Origin: Glandiceps talaboti
Taxonomy: Eukaryota > Hemichordata > Enteropneusta > Spengelidae
NCBI RefSeq assembly: GCF_964340395.1
Contig: NC_135558.1
Location: forward strand, 24,484,564 to 24,548,563
Direction: 5' to 3'
DNA length: 64,000 nucleotides
This document shows, piece by piece, positions 23,928-35,080 of this stretch. A program made the translations under genes and the position numbers. How positions within the stretch are numbered: the first letter of the stretch is position 1; each line of letters starts with the position of its first letter. The notes under the pieces are model-generated. The model made no database searches. It worked only from the letters and a program-made list of their open reading frames with translations, and was not told where the DNA came from.

Positions 23928-25774
23928 AATCCATTGAATAAGATGGCTGTTTACCTCTAAATCACTCTCTACAGTCTACTGCTAACGAAAATCTTTAATC
24001 CATTGAATAAGATGGCTGTTTACCTCTAAATCACTCTCTACAGTCTACTGCTAAAGAAAATCATTAATCCATTGAATAAGATGGCCGTTTACCTCTAAAT
24101 CACTCTCTACAGTCTACTGCTAAAGAAAATCATTAATCCATTGAATAAGATGGCTGTTTACCTCTAAATCACTCTCTGCGGTCTACTGCTAAAGAAAATC
24201 ATTAATCCATTGAATAAGATGGCCGTTTACCTCTAAATCACTCTCTGTGGTCTACTGCTAAAGAAAATCATTAATCCATTGAATAAGATGGCCGTTTACC
24301 TCTAAATCACTCTCTGCGGTCTACTGCTAAAGAAAATCATTAATCCATTGAATAAGTTGGCCGTTTACCTCTAAATCACTCTCTGTGGTCTACTACTAAC
24401 GAAAGCCCTTAATCCAATGAATAAGTTGGCCGTTTACCTTTAAATCTCTCTCTGTGGTCTACTGCAAAGAAAATCATTAATCCAATGAATAAGATGGCCG
24501 TTTACCTCTAAATCACTCTCTGTGGTCTACTGCTAAAAAAAATCATTAATCCAATGAATAAGATGGCCGTTTACCTCTAAATCACTCTCTGTGGTCTACT
24601 ACTAAAAAAATTATTCCAATGAATAAGATGGCCGTTTACCTCTAAATCACTCTCTACAGTCTACTGCTAAGAAAATCATTAATCCAATGAATAAGTTGGA
24701 AGTTTACCTCTAAATCACTCTCTGTGGTCTACTGCTAAGAAAGCCCTTAATCCATTGAATAAGATGGCCGTTTACCTCTAAATCTCTCTCTGTGGTCTAC
24801 TGCTAACAAAAATCATTAATCCAATGAATAAGATGGCCGTTTACCTCTAAATCACTCTCTGTGGTCTACTGCTAAAGAAAATCATTAATCCATTGAATAA
24901 GTTGGCCGTTTACCTCTAAATCACTCTCTGCGGTCTACTGCTAAGAAAGCCCTTAATCCATTGAATAAGATGGCCGTTTACCTCTAAATCTCTCTCTGTG
25001 GTCTACTGCTAACAAAAATCATTAATCCAAAGAATAAGATGGCCGTTTACCTCTAAATCACTCTCTGTGGTCTACTGCTAAAGAAAATCATTAATCCATT
25101 GAATAAGTTGGCCGTTTACCTCTAAATCACTCTTTGTGGTCTACTGCTCACAAAAATCATTAATCCAATGAATAAGATGGCCGTTTACCTCTAAAGCACA
25201 CTCTGTGGTCTACTGCTAAAGAAAATCTTTAATCCATTGAATAAGTTGGCCGTTTACCTCTAAATCACTCTCTGTGGTCTACTGCTAACAAAAATCATTA
25301 ATCCAATGAATAAGATGGCCGTTTACCTCTAAATCACACTCTGTGGTCTACTGCTAAAGAAAATCTTTAATCCATTGAATAAGTTGGCCGTTTACCTCTA
25401 AATCACTCTCTGCGGTCTACTGCTAAAAAAATTATTCCAATGAATAAGTGGGCCGTTTACCTCTAAATCACTCTCTGCGGTCTACTGCTAAAGAAAATCT
25501 TTAATCCAATGAATAAGTTGGCCGTTTACCTCTAAATCACTCTCTGTGGTCTACTGCTGAAGAAAATCCTTAATCCAATGAATAAGTTGGCCGTTTACCT
25601 CTAAATCACTCTCTGTGGTCTACTGCTGAAGAAAATCCTTAATCCAATAAATAAGTTGGCCGTTTACCTCTAAATCACTCTCTGTGGTCTACTGCTAACG
25701 AAAGCCCTTAATCCAATGAATGAGATGGCCGTTTGCCTCTAAATCACTCTCTGCGGTCTACTGCTAACGAAAGT

Positions 25775-26234
25775 CCTCAAATACAGAACTGCCATATATA
25801 AAGAGGATTATGGCTAATCTATGCAAATGCGGGAAATTCAAACTGCTGTACAGAGCACTAGCTTCTGGGTCTTGTTTTCAGCATTTTTTCTGTGCTCCGA
25901 GAAACACACAGGTCATGTATCATGTACAAATTGTTTGTGAATGTCGTAGGATGGTAACTTGATACACAAATTAGTTGAAAATCAGTCTGTTTGTTTCATA
26001 GAATGAAAAAACCTTTCCAAATGAGACAAATTCCCCTGCAAACAGCTGCTTAGATTGTGTGTCATTCAGGATTATTTAAATATGTGGCATTTGCATGTGA
26101 AAAAAAAAAACAGATATAGGGAATGTTTATATTTTGGTGATTACTTGCCTGTGAGTCGTCACAAGTTCTCCACCTCCAAACATACAGTCAGTCATATGCA
26201 AAACAGGGTCCCAGGTGCTGCCAGTTGTATGTTT
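25775..26234. repeat. Higher-order spacer, copy 4
   Basis: Starts 2,305 bp after copy 3. It carries GCCATATATAAAG in place of GCCCTATATAAAG and TGCCTGTGAGTCG, variants shared with copies 6 and 9. Short frame at 25810-25962. Confidence 0.95.
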
Positions 26235-28201
26235 AATCCATTGAATAAGATGGCTGTTTACCTCTAAATCACTCTCTACAGTCTACTGCTAAAGAAAATC
26301 ATTAATCCATTGAATAAGTTGGCCGTTTACCTCTAAATCACTCTCTGTGGTCTACTGCAAAGAAAATCATTAATCCAATGAATAAGATGGCCGTTTACCT
26401 CTAAATCACTCTCTGTGGTCTACTGCAAAGAAAATCATTAATCCAATGAATAAGATGGCCGTTTACCTCTAAATCACTCTCTGTGGTCTACTGCTAAAAA
26501 AAATCATTAATCCAATGAATAAGATGGCCGTTTACCTCTAAATCACTCTCTGTGGTCTACTACTAAAAAAATTATTCCAATGAATAAGATGGCCGTTTAC
26601 CTCTAAATCACTCTCTACAGTCTACTGCTAAGAAAATCATTAATCCAATGAATAAGTTGGAAGTTTACCTCTAAATCACTCTCTGTGGTCTACTGCTAAA
26701 AAAATTATTCCAATGAATAAGATGGCCGTTTACCTCTAAATCACTCTCTTCGGTCTACTACTAACGAAAGCCCTTAATCCAATGAATAAGTTGGCCGTTT
26801 ACCTCTAAATCACTCTCTGTGGTCTACTGCTAACGAAAGCCCTTAATCCAATGAATAAGTTGGCCGTTTACCTCTAAATCACTCTCTGCGGTCTACTGCT
26901 AAAAAAATTATTGCAATGAATAAGATGGCCGTTTACCTCTAAATCACTCTCTGCGGTCTACTGCTAAAGAAAATCATTATTCCAATGAATAAGATGGCCG
27001 TTTACCTCTAAATCACTCTCTGTGGTCTACTGCTAAAAAAAATTATTGCAATAAATAAGATGGCCGTTTACCTCTAAATCACTCTCTGCGGTCTACTGCT
27101 AAAGAAAATCATTATTCCAATGAATAAGATGGCCGTTTACCTCTAAATCACTCTCTGTGGTCTACTGCTAAAAAAATTATTCCAATGAATAAGTTGGCCG
27201 TTTACCTCTAAATCACTATCTGTGGTCTACTGCTAAAGAAAGTCATTAATCCATTGAATAAGTTGGCCGTTTACCTCTAAATCACTCTCTGTGGTCTACT
27301 GCTAAAGAAAGTCATTAATCCATTGAATAAGATGGCCGTTTACCTCTAAATCACTCTCTGTGGTCTACTGCTAAAGAAAGTCATTAATCCATTGAATAAG
27401 ATGGCCGTTTACCTCTAAATCACTCTCTGTGGTCTACTGCTAAAGAAAGTCATTAATCCATTGAATAAGTTGGCCGTTTACCTCTAAATCACTCTCTGTG
27501 GTCTACTGCTCACAAAAATCATTAATCCAATGAATAAGATGGCCGTTTACCTCTAAAGCACACTCTGTGGTCTACTGCTAAAGAAAATCTTTAATCCATT
27601 GAATAAGTTGGCCGTTTACCTCTAAATCACTCTCTGTGGTCTACTGCTAACAAAAATCATTAATCCAATGAATAAGATGGCCGTTTACCTCTAAATCACA
27701 CTCTGTGGTCTACTGCTAAAGAAAATCTTTAATCCATTGAATAAGTTGGCCGTTTACCTCTAAATCACTCTCTGCGGTCTACTGCTAAAAAAATTATTCC
27801 AATGAATAAGTGGGCCGTTTACCTCTAAATCACTCTCTGCGGTCTACTGCTAAAGAAAATCTTTAATCCAATGAATAAGTTGGCCGTTTACCTCTAAATC
27901 ACTCTCTGCGGTCTACTGCTAAAAAAATTATTCCAATGAATAAGTGGGCCGTTTACCTCTAAATCACTCTCTGCGGTCTACTGCTAAAGAAAATCTTTAA
28001 TCCAATGAATAAGTTGGCCGTTTACCTCTAAATCACTCTCTGTGGTCTACTGCTGAAGAAAATCCTTAATCCAATAAATAAGTTGGCCGTTTACCTCTAA
28101 ATCACTCTCTGTGGTCTACTGCTAACGAAAGCCCTTAATCCAATGAATGAGATGGCCGTTTGCCTCTAAATCACTCTCTGCGGTCTACTGCTAACGAAAG
28201 T

Positions 28202-28659
28202 CCTCAAATACAGAACTGCCCTATATAAAGAGGATTATGGCTAATCTATGCAAATGCGGGAAATTGAAACTGCTGTACAGAGCACTAGCTTCTGGGTCTT
28301 GTTTTCAGCATTTTTTCTGTGCTCCGAGAAACACACAGGTCATGTATCATGTACAAATTGTTTGTGAATGTCGTAGGATGGTAACTTGATACACAAATTA
28401 GTTGAAAATCAGTCTGTTTGTTTCATAGAATGAAAAAACCTTTCCAAATGAGACAAATTCCCCTGCAAACAGCTGCTTAGATTGTGTGTCATTCAGGATT
28501 ATTTAAATATGTGGCATTTGCATGTGAAAAAAAAACAGATATAGGGAATGTTTATATTTTGGTGATTACTTGCCAGTGAGTCGTCACAAGTTCTCCACCT
28601 CCAAACATACAGTCAGTCATATGCAAAACAGGGTCCCAGGTGCTGCCAGTTGTATGTTT
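28202..28659. repeat. Higher-order spacer, copy 5
   Basis: Starts 2,427 bp after copy 4. Sister of copy 3 by the shared AAATTGAAACTG variant. Short frame at 28237-28389. Confidence 0.95.
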
Positions 28660-31624
28660 AATCCATTGAATAAGATGGCTGTTTACCTCTAAATCACTCT
28701 CTACAGTCTACTGCTAACGAAAATCTTTAATCCATTGAATAAGATGGCTGTTTACCTCTAAATCACTCTCTACAGTCTACTGCTAAAGAAAATCATTAAT
28801 CCATTGAATAAGATGGCCGTTTACCTCTAAATCACTCTCTGCGGTCTACTGCTAAAGAAAATCATTAATCCATTGAATAAGTTGGCCGTTTACCTCTAAA
28901 TCACTCTCTACAGTCTACTGCTAAAGAAAATCATTAATCCATTGAATAAGATGGCCGTTTACCTCTAAATCACTCTCTGCGGTCTACTGCTAAAGAAAAT
29001 CATTAATCCATTGAATAAGATGGCCGTTTACCTCTAAATCACTCTCTACAGTCTACTGCTAAAGAAAATCATTAATCCATTGAATAAGATGGCCGTTTAC
29101 CTCTAAATCACTCTCTACAGTCTACTGCTAAAGAAAATCATTAATCCATTGAATAAGTTGGCTGTTTACCTCTAAATCACTCTCTACAGTCTACTGCTAA
29201 AGAAAATCATTAATCCAATGAATAAGATGGCCGTTTACCTCTAAATCACTCTCTACAGTCTACTGCTAAAGAAAATCATTAATCCATTGAATAAGATGGC
29301 CGTTTACCTCTAAATCACTCTCTACAGTCTACTGCTAAAGAAAATCATTAATCCATTGAATAAGATGGCCGTTTACCTCTAAATCACTCTCTGCGGTCTA
29401 CTGCTAAAGAAAATCATTAATCCATTGAATAAGATGGCCGTTTACCTCTAAATCACTCTCTACAGTCTACTGCTAAAGAAAATCATTAATCCATTGAATA
29501 AGATGGCCGTTTACCTCTAAATCACTCTCTACAGTCTACTGCTAAAGAAAATCATTAATCCATTGAATAAGATGGCCGTTTACCTTTAAATCACTCTCTG
29601 TGGTCTACTGCTAAAGAAAATCATTATTCCAATGAATAAGTTGGCCGTTTACCTCTAAATCACTCTCTGTGGTCTACTGCTAAAGAAAATCATTATTCCA
29701 ATGAATAAGTTGGCCGTTTACCTCTAAATCACTCTCTGTGGTCTACTACTAACGAAAGCCCTTAATCCAATGAATAAGTTGGCCGTTTACCTTTAAATCT
29801 CTCTCTGTGGTCTACTGCAAAGAAAATCATTAATCCAATGAATAAGATGGCCGTTTACCTCTAAATCACTCTCTGTGGTCTACTGCTAAAAAAAATCATT
29901 AATCCAATGAATAAGATGGCCGTTTACCTCTAAATCACTCTCTGTGGTCTACTACTAAAAAAATTATTCCAATGAATAAGATGGCCGTTTACCTCTAAAT
30001 CACTCTCTACAGTCTACTGCTAAAGAAAATCATTAATCCATTGAATAAGATGGCCGTTTACCTCTAAATCACTCTCTACAGTCTACTGCTAAAGAAAATC
30101 ATTAATCCATTGAATAAGTTGGCCGTTTACCTCTAAATCACTCTCTACAGTCTACTGCTAAAGAAAATCATTAATCCATTGAATAAGTTGGCCGTTTACC
30201 TCTAAATCACTCTCTACAGTCTACTGCTAAAGAAAATCATTAATCCATTGAATAAGATGGCCGTTTACCTCTAAATCACTCTCTACAGTCTACTGCTAAA
30301 GAAAATCATTAATCCATTGAATAAGTTGGCTGTTTACCTCTAAATCACTCTCTACAGTCTACTGCTAAAGAAAATCATTAATCCAATGAATAAGATGGCC
30401 GTTTACCTCTAAATCACTCTCTACAGTCTACTGCTAAAGAAAATCATTAATCCATTGAATAAGATGGCCGTTTACCTCTAAATCACTCTCTACAGTCTAC
30501 TGCTAAAGAAAATCATTAATCCATTGAATAAGATGGCTGTTTACCTCTAAATCACTCTCTGTGGTCTACTGCTAAAGAAAATCATTAATCCATTGAATAA
30601 GATGGCCGTTTACCTCTAAATCACTCTCTGCGGTCTACTGCTAAAGAAAATCATTAATCCATTGAATAAGATGGCCGTTTACCTCTAAATCACTCTCTGC
30701 GGTCTACTGCTAAAGAAAATCATTAATCCATTGAATAAGATGGCCGTTTACCTCTAAATCACTCTCTGTGGTCTACTGCTAAAGAAAATCATTATTCCAA
30801 TGAATAAGTTGGCCGTTTACCTCTAAATCACTCTCTGTGGTCTACTACTAACGAAAGCCCTTAATCCAATGAATAAGTTGGCCGTTTACCTTTAAATCTC
30901 TCTCTGTGGTCTACTGCAAAGAAAATCATTAATCCAATGAATAAGATGGCCGTTTACCTCTAAATCACTCTCTGTGGTCTACTGCTAAAAAAAATCATTA
31001 ATCCAATGAATAAGATGGCCGTTTACCTCTAAATCACTCTCTGTGGTCTACTACTAAAAAAATTATTCCAATGAATAAGATGGCCGTTTACCTCTAAATC
31101 ACTCTCTACAGTCTACTGCTAAGAAAATCATTAATCCAATGAATAAGTTGGAAGTTTACCTCTAAATCACTCTCTGTGGTCTACTGCTAAGAAAGCCCTT
31201 AATCCATTGAATAAGATGGCCGTTTACCTCTAAATCTCTCTCTGTGGTCTACTGCTAACAAAAATCATTAATCCAATGAATAAGATGGCCGTTTACCTCT
31301 AAATCACTCTCTGTGGTCTACTGCTAAAGAAAATCATTAATCCATTGAATAAGTTGGCCGTTTACCTCTAAATCACTCTCTGCGGTCTACTGCTAAGAAA
31401 GCCCTTAATCCATTGAATAAGATGGCCGTTTACCTCTAAATCTCTCTCTGTGGTCTACTGCTAACAAAAATCATTAATCCAAAGAATAAGATGGCCGTTT
31501 ACCTCTAAATCACTCTCTGTGGTCTACTGCTAAAGAAAATCATTAATCCATTGAATAAGTTGGCCGTTTACCTCTAAATCACTCTCTGTGGTCTACTGCT
31601 AAAGAAAGTCATTAATCCATTGAA

Positions 31625-31627
31625 TAA
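31625..31627. repeat. TAA target duplication, left
   Basis: TAA directly outside the CACTG end. The matching TAA is at 47904-47906. Removing the insertion and one TAA restores the satellite junction ATTGAATAAGTTGGCC exactly. Confidence 0.85.
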
Positions 31628-31870
31628 CACTGGGCAAAAAGTTGAATAGACATGAATCTACGTAAATCTACTGTATCTGCAGATCTCACATATGCGCTTC
31701 GTGTACTGAAGTATACGAACAGTATACTAGACATTAAGTCTGCCGAAATCTACAGTTCCGTAGACTAAGCGTACACTTAAGTCTTTTGTTCCAGCTTCCA
31801 GTCTTGTTTTGCACACTGTATATTTTACGTATTCGTTACGTATACGTACGTGCCGCCATTGTCGAATGTC
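31628..31870. repeat. Left subterminal repeat region of CACTA-like element
   Basis: Clustered AATCTACG, AAATCTAC, GTATAC, AGTATAC, CGTATAC and ACGTACG motifs in both orientations, matching the style of the right subterminal region at 47585-47884. Such motifs in CACTA elements are transposase-binding repeats. Confidence 0.6.
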
Positions 31871-31923
31871 TCTGAGTGTGGAGTTGTTCTCTTTTCACCG
31901 TTAGTCTATTTCTGCTAGGCCCT

Positions 31924-31975
31924 CGGGCTTTCCGATACGAGATGCTTGTCGTATCGGAAGTAAGAGGAATGCCCG
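31924..31975. other. Strong hairpin inside CACTA-like element
   Basis: TTCCGATACGA (31930-31940) and TCGTATCGGAA (31949-31959) form an 11-bp perfect stem with an 8-nt loop. An outer pair CGGGC/GCCCG (31924-31928 and 31971-31975) extends it. It lies within a 72-codon frame that I do not consider real. Confidence 0.7.
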
Positions 31976-32292
31976 AATGTCTCGCAGCTAGACTATGTAT
32001 TATCACAGACAATTATAAGAAACTGTTTCTTGGTGTTATACGGCCGTGGAAGCGTACCAATCGGCACTACTCGGCAATGTTGTGGACGACTTGACTATTA
32101 ACACCTAAAAATCAAATCACAGATAGTCTGTGATCAAAATGTAAATAGTGTGATCGCGTCCAACCTATGACAAAACTTACTCAAAACATCCGTTTGCATT
32201 TGATATTTTAGTGTTCTGTGACGTGCAAATTTGGTTTTCGATATAATTCACACCAAACATCGTTTTCGTTTCATTTTACAATGTTCGATATG

Positions 32293-32634
32293 TATCGGGA
32301 ATGAAATATACACTGAGCTTGAGTCAAATTTAGGATCCTGACTACAATCTCCATAACCAATCAAGTTATGTCAAATTAGATAATCTCAAGTTCAAACAAT
32401 CTTTACTACCAATCCTTTCTCTTCATAATTGACCAATCATATGAAGGTCAATACCAAATTCGCGCCAATATGTATGGAATGTAGTAAGGCCTATAAAAAC
32501 CCTTATTTCTGTGTGATCTGTAGGAGTTTTGTTAGATGTCAATAAAGTACGAGTAGCTGTTCTTATAGTACTTGGTTGTGTGTGGACATCATTCCTTTCC
32601 AGAACCTGTTTCTAAACAATCGACTTATTCCACA
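32293..32634 (+). repeat. BEL/Pao 5' LTR
   Basis: 342 bp from TATCGGGAATG to CTTATTCCACA. It contains TATAAAA (32492-32498) as probable core promoter and AATAAA (32541-32546) as probable poly(A) signal, in the order expected for U3-R-U5. Confidence 0.92.
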
Positions 32635-32641
32635 TTGTTTT

Positions 32642-32657
32642 TGGTGCCGAGACCAGG
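32642..32657 (+). other. Probable tRNA primer-binding site
   Basis: TGGTGCCGAGACCAGG begins 7 bp after the LTR and ends directly against the gag ATG. The opening TGG is complementary to the CCA tail of a tRNA. The TTGGTGCCGA(G/A)ACC form directly before gag is familiar from BEL elements. I cannot name the tRNA. Confidence 0.65.
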
Positions 32658-34745
32658 ATGCCCGATACACAACCAACCCCTCAACAGTCTCTCGAAAAGT
32701 TGAAGGCTGCACGCTCAGCCCACCGCGGACATATGACAAGGCTCCTCGAGAAGGGAGAGGAAGACATGGAACACACCGGAGCATTCGATGCAACGGTACT
32801 ACAAACTCTCCGAGCCAACCGTGAGCGAATCCTGTCCAAGTACACGGAGCTCATCAACCTTGACAAAGAGATCTATGCACTAGCCGAAGCAGAGGAATTA
32901 GCCGCCATCATCGACGAATCAGAAACCTACCTTGACCGAGTACATACGAAGCAATTCATATACTGTGATTTCGTCAACAACAAGACAAGAGAAATTTCTA
33001 CGGAACCATCGACAACACAACGCAACTCAGAGCCACCAGCGCAACTACAGAGCTCGGATCAGCCAAGGAATCCGACTATCACTAGAGCAGGCCCCTCAAC
33101 ACTGAACCAAGCCAAGAATTTCGTAAACCTGCCAAAACTGACGCTCCCAACCTTCAGCGGAGATCTACTAAAATGGGTGAGTTTCAAAGACGAGTTTGCT
33201 TCCGTTCACGAGAACCCAAATCTTGATAACATACACAAATTTCAATATCTTCGTTCACAACTAAGAGGTGAAGCTGCACGTGCCATCGAGGGCATATCAC
33301 TTAACAATGCTAACTACGGACATGCAATGACAATATTAGAAGAACGCTATGGTCAAACTCACGAAGTAGCTGATGCATATATGAGAGCTTTCTACGAATT
33401 ACCCGCACCAAATGCCGAACTCTACAGTCTGAGAGATTTTCATGATACTATTGAGACTTATGTTCGCGCACTTAGCACACTTGGCAAAGAGGAAGACATA
33501 TACGGACAAGGCATAGCACCTATTCTTATGGATAAACTACCTGATGATATACGCGAAAGGATTGCAAGGGAACATGGCAACGCGGGATGGAAAATGTCTC
33601 AGTTACGGGACGCCATCGGCAAGGAGGTACACGCCCTTCGAGCCAGGTCCTCACGGACACTCATCGGACAAGAACGTAAATCGGACTTTGAAACACCTGT
33701 AACTGCCGCCTTCTACACAAAGGGAGCATCCGACAAACCGCAAAAGACAAGATTGTGCGCATTCTGCAAGGGACCGCATCTTCCAAACGAATGTAATATC
33801 GTGACCGACAAAGAGAAACGCCTTGACATTGTAAAACGAGACAAACTTTGTTTCAATTGCCTAGGTAAACACAGAGTAAATGATTGCAAATCTAAGTTTT
33901 GTTGTCGCACTTGCAAGAGAAAACACCACACCTCGTTATGTAAAGGAATAACTCCCACAAAGGATGCCGACACTTCTACCGCAAATTCGGAAGGAAAGCA
34001 GATTCCCGCGCAAACTACTACTCAAGTAACTCTATCTTCAGCTGCTGACACTGATATAGAAAAAGGACAACTCCTTCTACAAACTGCAGTCGCCCAAGTC
34101 ACCAACGCTTCAGGAGACATTACTGCAACTGCTACAATACTCTTCGATTTGGGCGCTACTCGTTCCTTCGTTACCACAGACCTCGCTAAAAGACTGAAAA
34201 CGAAACCTACGACTTCAAGAGTCACCAACCTCGCAACATTTGGAGATGACGATTCACGCACTCGAAAATTCGACGTTACAACACTTTCGATACGTACAAT
34301 TAATGGAGGGAAATGCAACATTTCCGCAATGATCACCCCGAAGATCGCACCACCTACGAAGAATTTAATCACTCGCTCGCTAGTTAATTTACCCCACCTA
34401 CGCGATCTAACACTGGCTCATCCCGCATCGGAAATTGATTCGTTTGAGATATCTATATTGATAGGAATAGATTACTTCTGGAAATTCGTTGGAAACCACA
34501 TCGTTCGTGGACCCGGACCTATCGCCATGTCGTCGTCACTCGGTTACATACTCTCTGGTTCAGTACCAATTCAAGGTGAGAATGATTCAATATTCACAAC
34601 AATTCTAGATACTGATACGGACATTCAACAAGACGACGTTTACGTTCATCAATACTGGGACTTAGAGACTATAGGTATCCATGATACACACAATACTACG
34701 CATGATGCTATTCATTTCGCGGCCCCGGAGAAATATCGGGAATGA
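32658..34745 (+). CDS. BEL/Pao Gag-protease polyprotein, pol-less
   Basis: 695 codons, starting at the first ATG after the primer site. Residues ~1-110 are charged and helical (capsid N-terminal/coiled-coil type). From residue 158, LPKLTLPTFSGDLLKW opens the DUF1759-type Gag domain common to BEL/Pao. Residues ~367-428 hold three CX2CX3HX4C zinc knuckles (CAFCKGPHLPNEC, CFNCLGKHRVNDC, CRTCKRKHHTSLC). A DUF1758-type aspartic protease follows, with FDLGATRSF around Asp497, ILIGIDYFW, and GPIAMSSSLGYILSG. The usual Asp-Ser/Thr-Gly is Asp-Leu-Gly here, which should weaken the protease. The frame continues into the linker that normally precedes reverse transcriptase (WDLETIGI) and then ends at TGA 12 bp inside the 3' LTR, so the pol deletion fused pro to the LTR. 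It would act as a particle-forming but non-replicating product. Opposite-strand frames here are shadows. Confidence 0.95.
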   Translation: MPDTQPTPQQSLEKLKAARSAHRGHMTRLLEKGEEDMEHTGAFDATVLQTLRANRERILSKYTELINLDKEIYALAEAEELAAIIDESETYLDRVHTKQFIYCDFVNNKTREISTEPSTTQRNSEPPAQLQSSDQPRNPTITRAGPSTLNQAKNFVNLPKLTLPTFSGDLLKWVSFKDEFASVHENPNLDNIHKFQYLRSQLRGEAARAIEGISLNNANYGHAMTILEERYGQTHEVADAYMRAFYELPAPNAELYSLRDFHDTIETYVRALSTLGKEEDIYGQGIAPILMDKLPDDIRERIAREHGNAGWKMSQLRDAIGKEVHALRARSSRTLIGQERKSDFETPVTAAFYTKGASDKPQKTRLCAFCKGPHLPNECNIVTDKEKRLDIVKRDKLCFNCLGKHRVNDCKSKFCCRTCKRKHHTSLCKGITPTKDADTSTANSEGKQIPAQTTTQVTLSSAADTDIEKGQLLLQTAVAQVTNASGDITATATILFDLGATRSFVTTDLAKRLKTKPTTSRVTNLATFGDDDSRTRKFDVTTLSIRTINGGKCNISAMITPKIAPPTKNLITRSLVNLPHLRDLTLAHPASEIDSFEISILIGIDYFWKFVGNHIVRGPGPIAMSSSLGYILSGSVPIQGENDSIFTTILDTDTDIQQDDVYVHQYWDLETIGIHDTHNTTHDAIHFAAPEKYRE

Positions 34746-35075
34746 AATATACACTGAGCTTGAGTCAAATTTAGGATCCTGACTACAATCTCCATAACCA
34801 ATCAAGTTATGTCAAATTAGATAATCTCAAGTTCAAACAATCTTTACTACCAATCCTTTCTCTTCATAATTGACCAATCATATGAAGGTCAATACCAAAT
34901 TCGCGCCAATATGTATGGAATGTAGTAAGGCCTATAAAAACCCTTATTTCTGTGTGATCTGTAGGAGTTTTGTTAGATGTCAATAAAGTACGAGTAGCTG
35001 TTCTTATAGTACTTGGTTGTGTGTGGACATCATTCCTTTCCAGAACCTGTTTCTAAACAATCGACTTATTCCACA
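34734..35075 (+). repeat. BEL/Pao 3' LTR
   Basis: 342 bp, same sequence as the 5' LTR as far as I can read. It is preceded by GGCCCCGGAGAAA, a short purine-containing stretch that could be what remains of the polypurine tract. It supplies the stop codon of the gag-pro frame. Confidence 0.92.
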
Positions 35076-35080
35076 ATATG

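Larger units (their letters stand above)
14971..31627. repeat. 69-bp satellite array, left block (~205 units)
   Basis: The unit reads ATAAG(A/T)TGGCCGTTTACC, then TCTAAATCACTCTCTG, (T/C)GGTCTACTGCTAA and AGAAAATCATTAATCCATTGA. The period is 69 bp, measured for example between 29221 and 29290; units lacking one T are 68 bp and some lack 3-5 bp. Main variants are TGTGG, TGCGG or TACAG before TCTACTG; AAGAAAATCATTAATCC, CGAAAGCCCTTAATCC or AAAAAATTATTCC after GCTAA; and CCATTGA or CCAATGA. Five ~458-bp spacers interrupt the block. Minus-strand translation resembles a LINE segment but carries stops in every unit, so the array is not coding. Confidence 0.98.
32293..35075 (+). mobile_element. Young BEL/Pao LTR retrotransposon, pol deleted
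   Basis: A complete LTR unit 2,783 bp long: 342-bp LTRs (32293-32634 and 34734-35075), a primer-binding-like site, gag-pro, then the 3' LTR. The pentamer ATATG flanks it (32288-32292 and 35076-35080), within the 4-6 bp usual for BEL/Pao. The LTRs show no difference by eye, so insertion is recent. The body stops right after the protease domain. Reverse transcriptase, RNase H and integrase are missing, so it could move only with help from an intact relative. It sits inside the CACTA-like element. Confidence 0.92.

Noticed and set aside
32563-34372. Minus-strand and shifted frames across the BEL element (60-116 codons)
   Set aside because: Shadows of the gag-pro frame.
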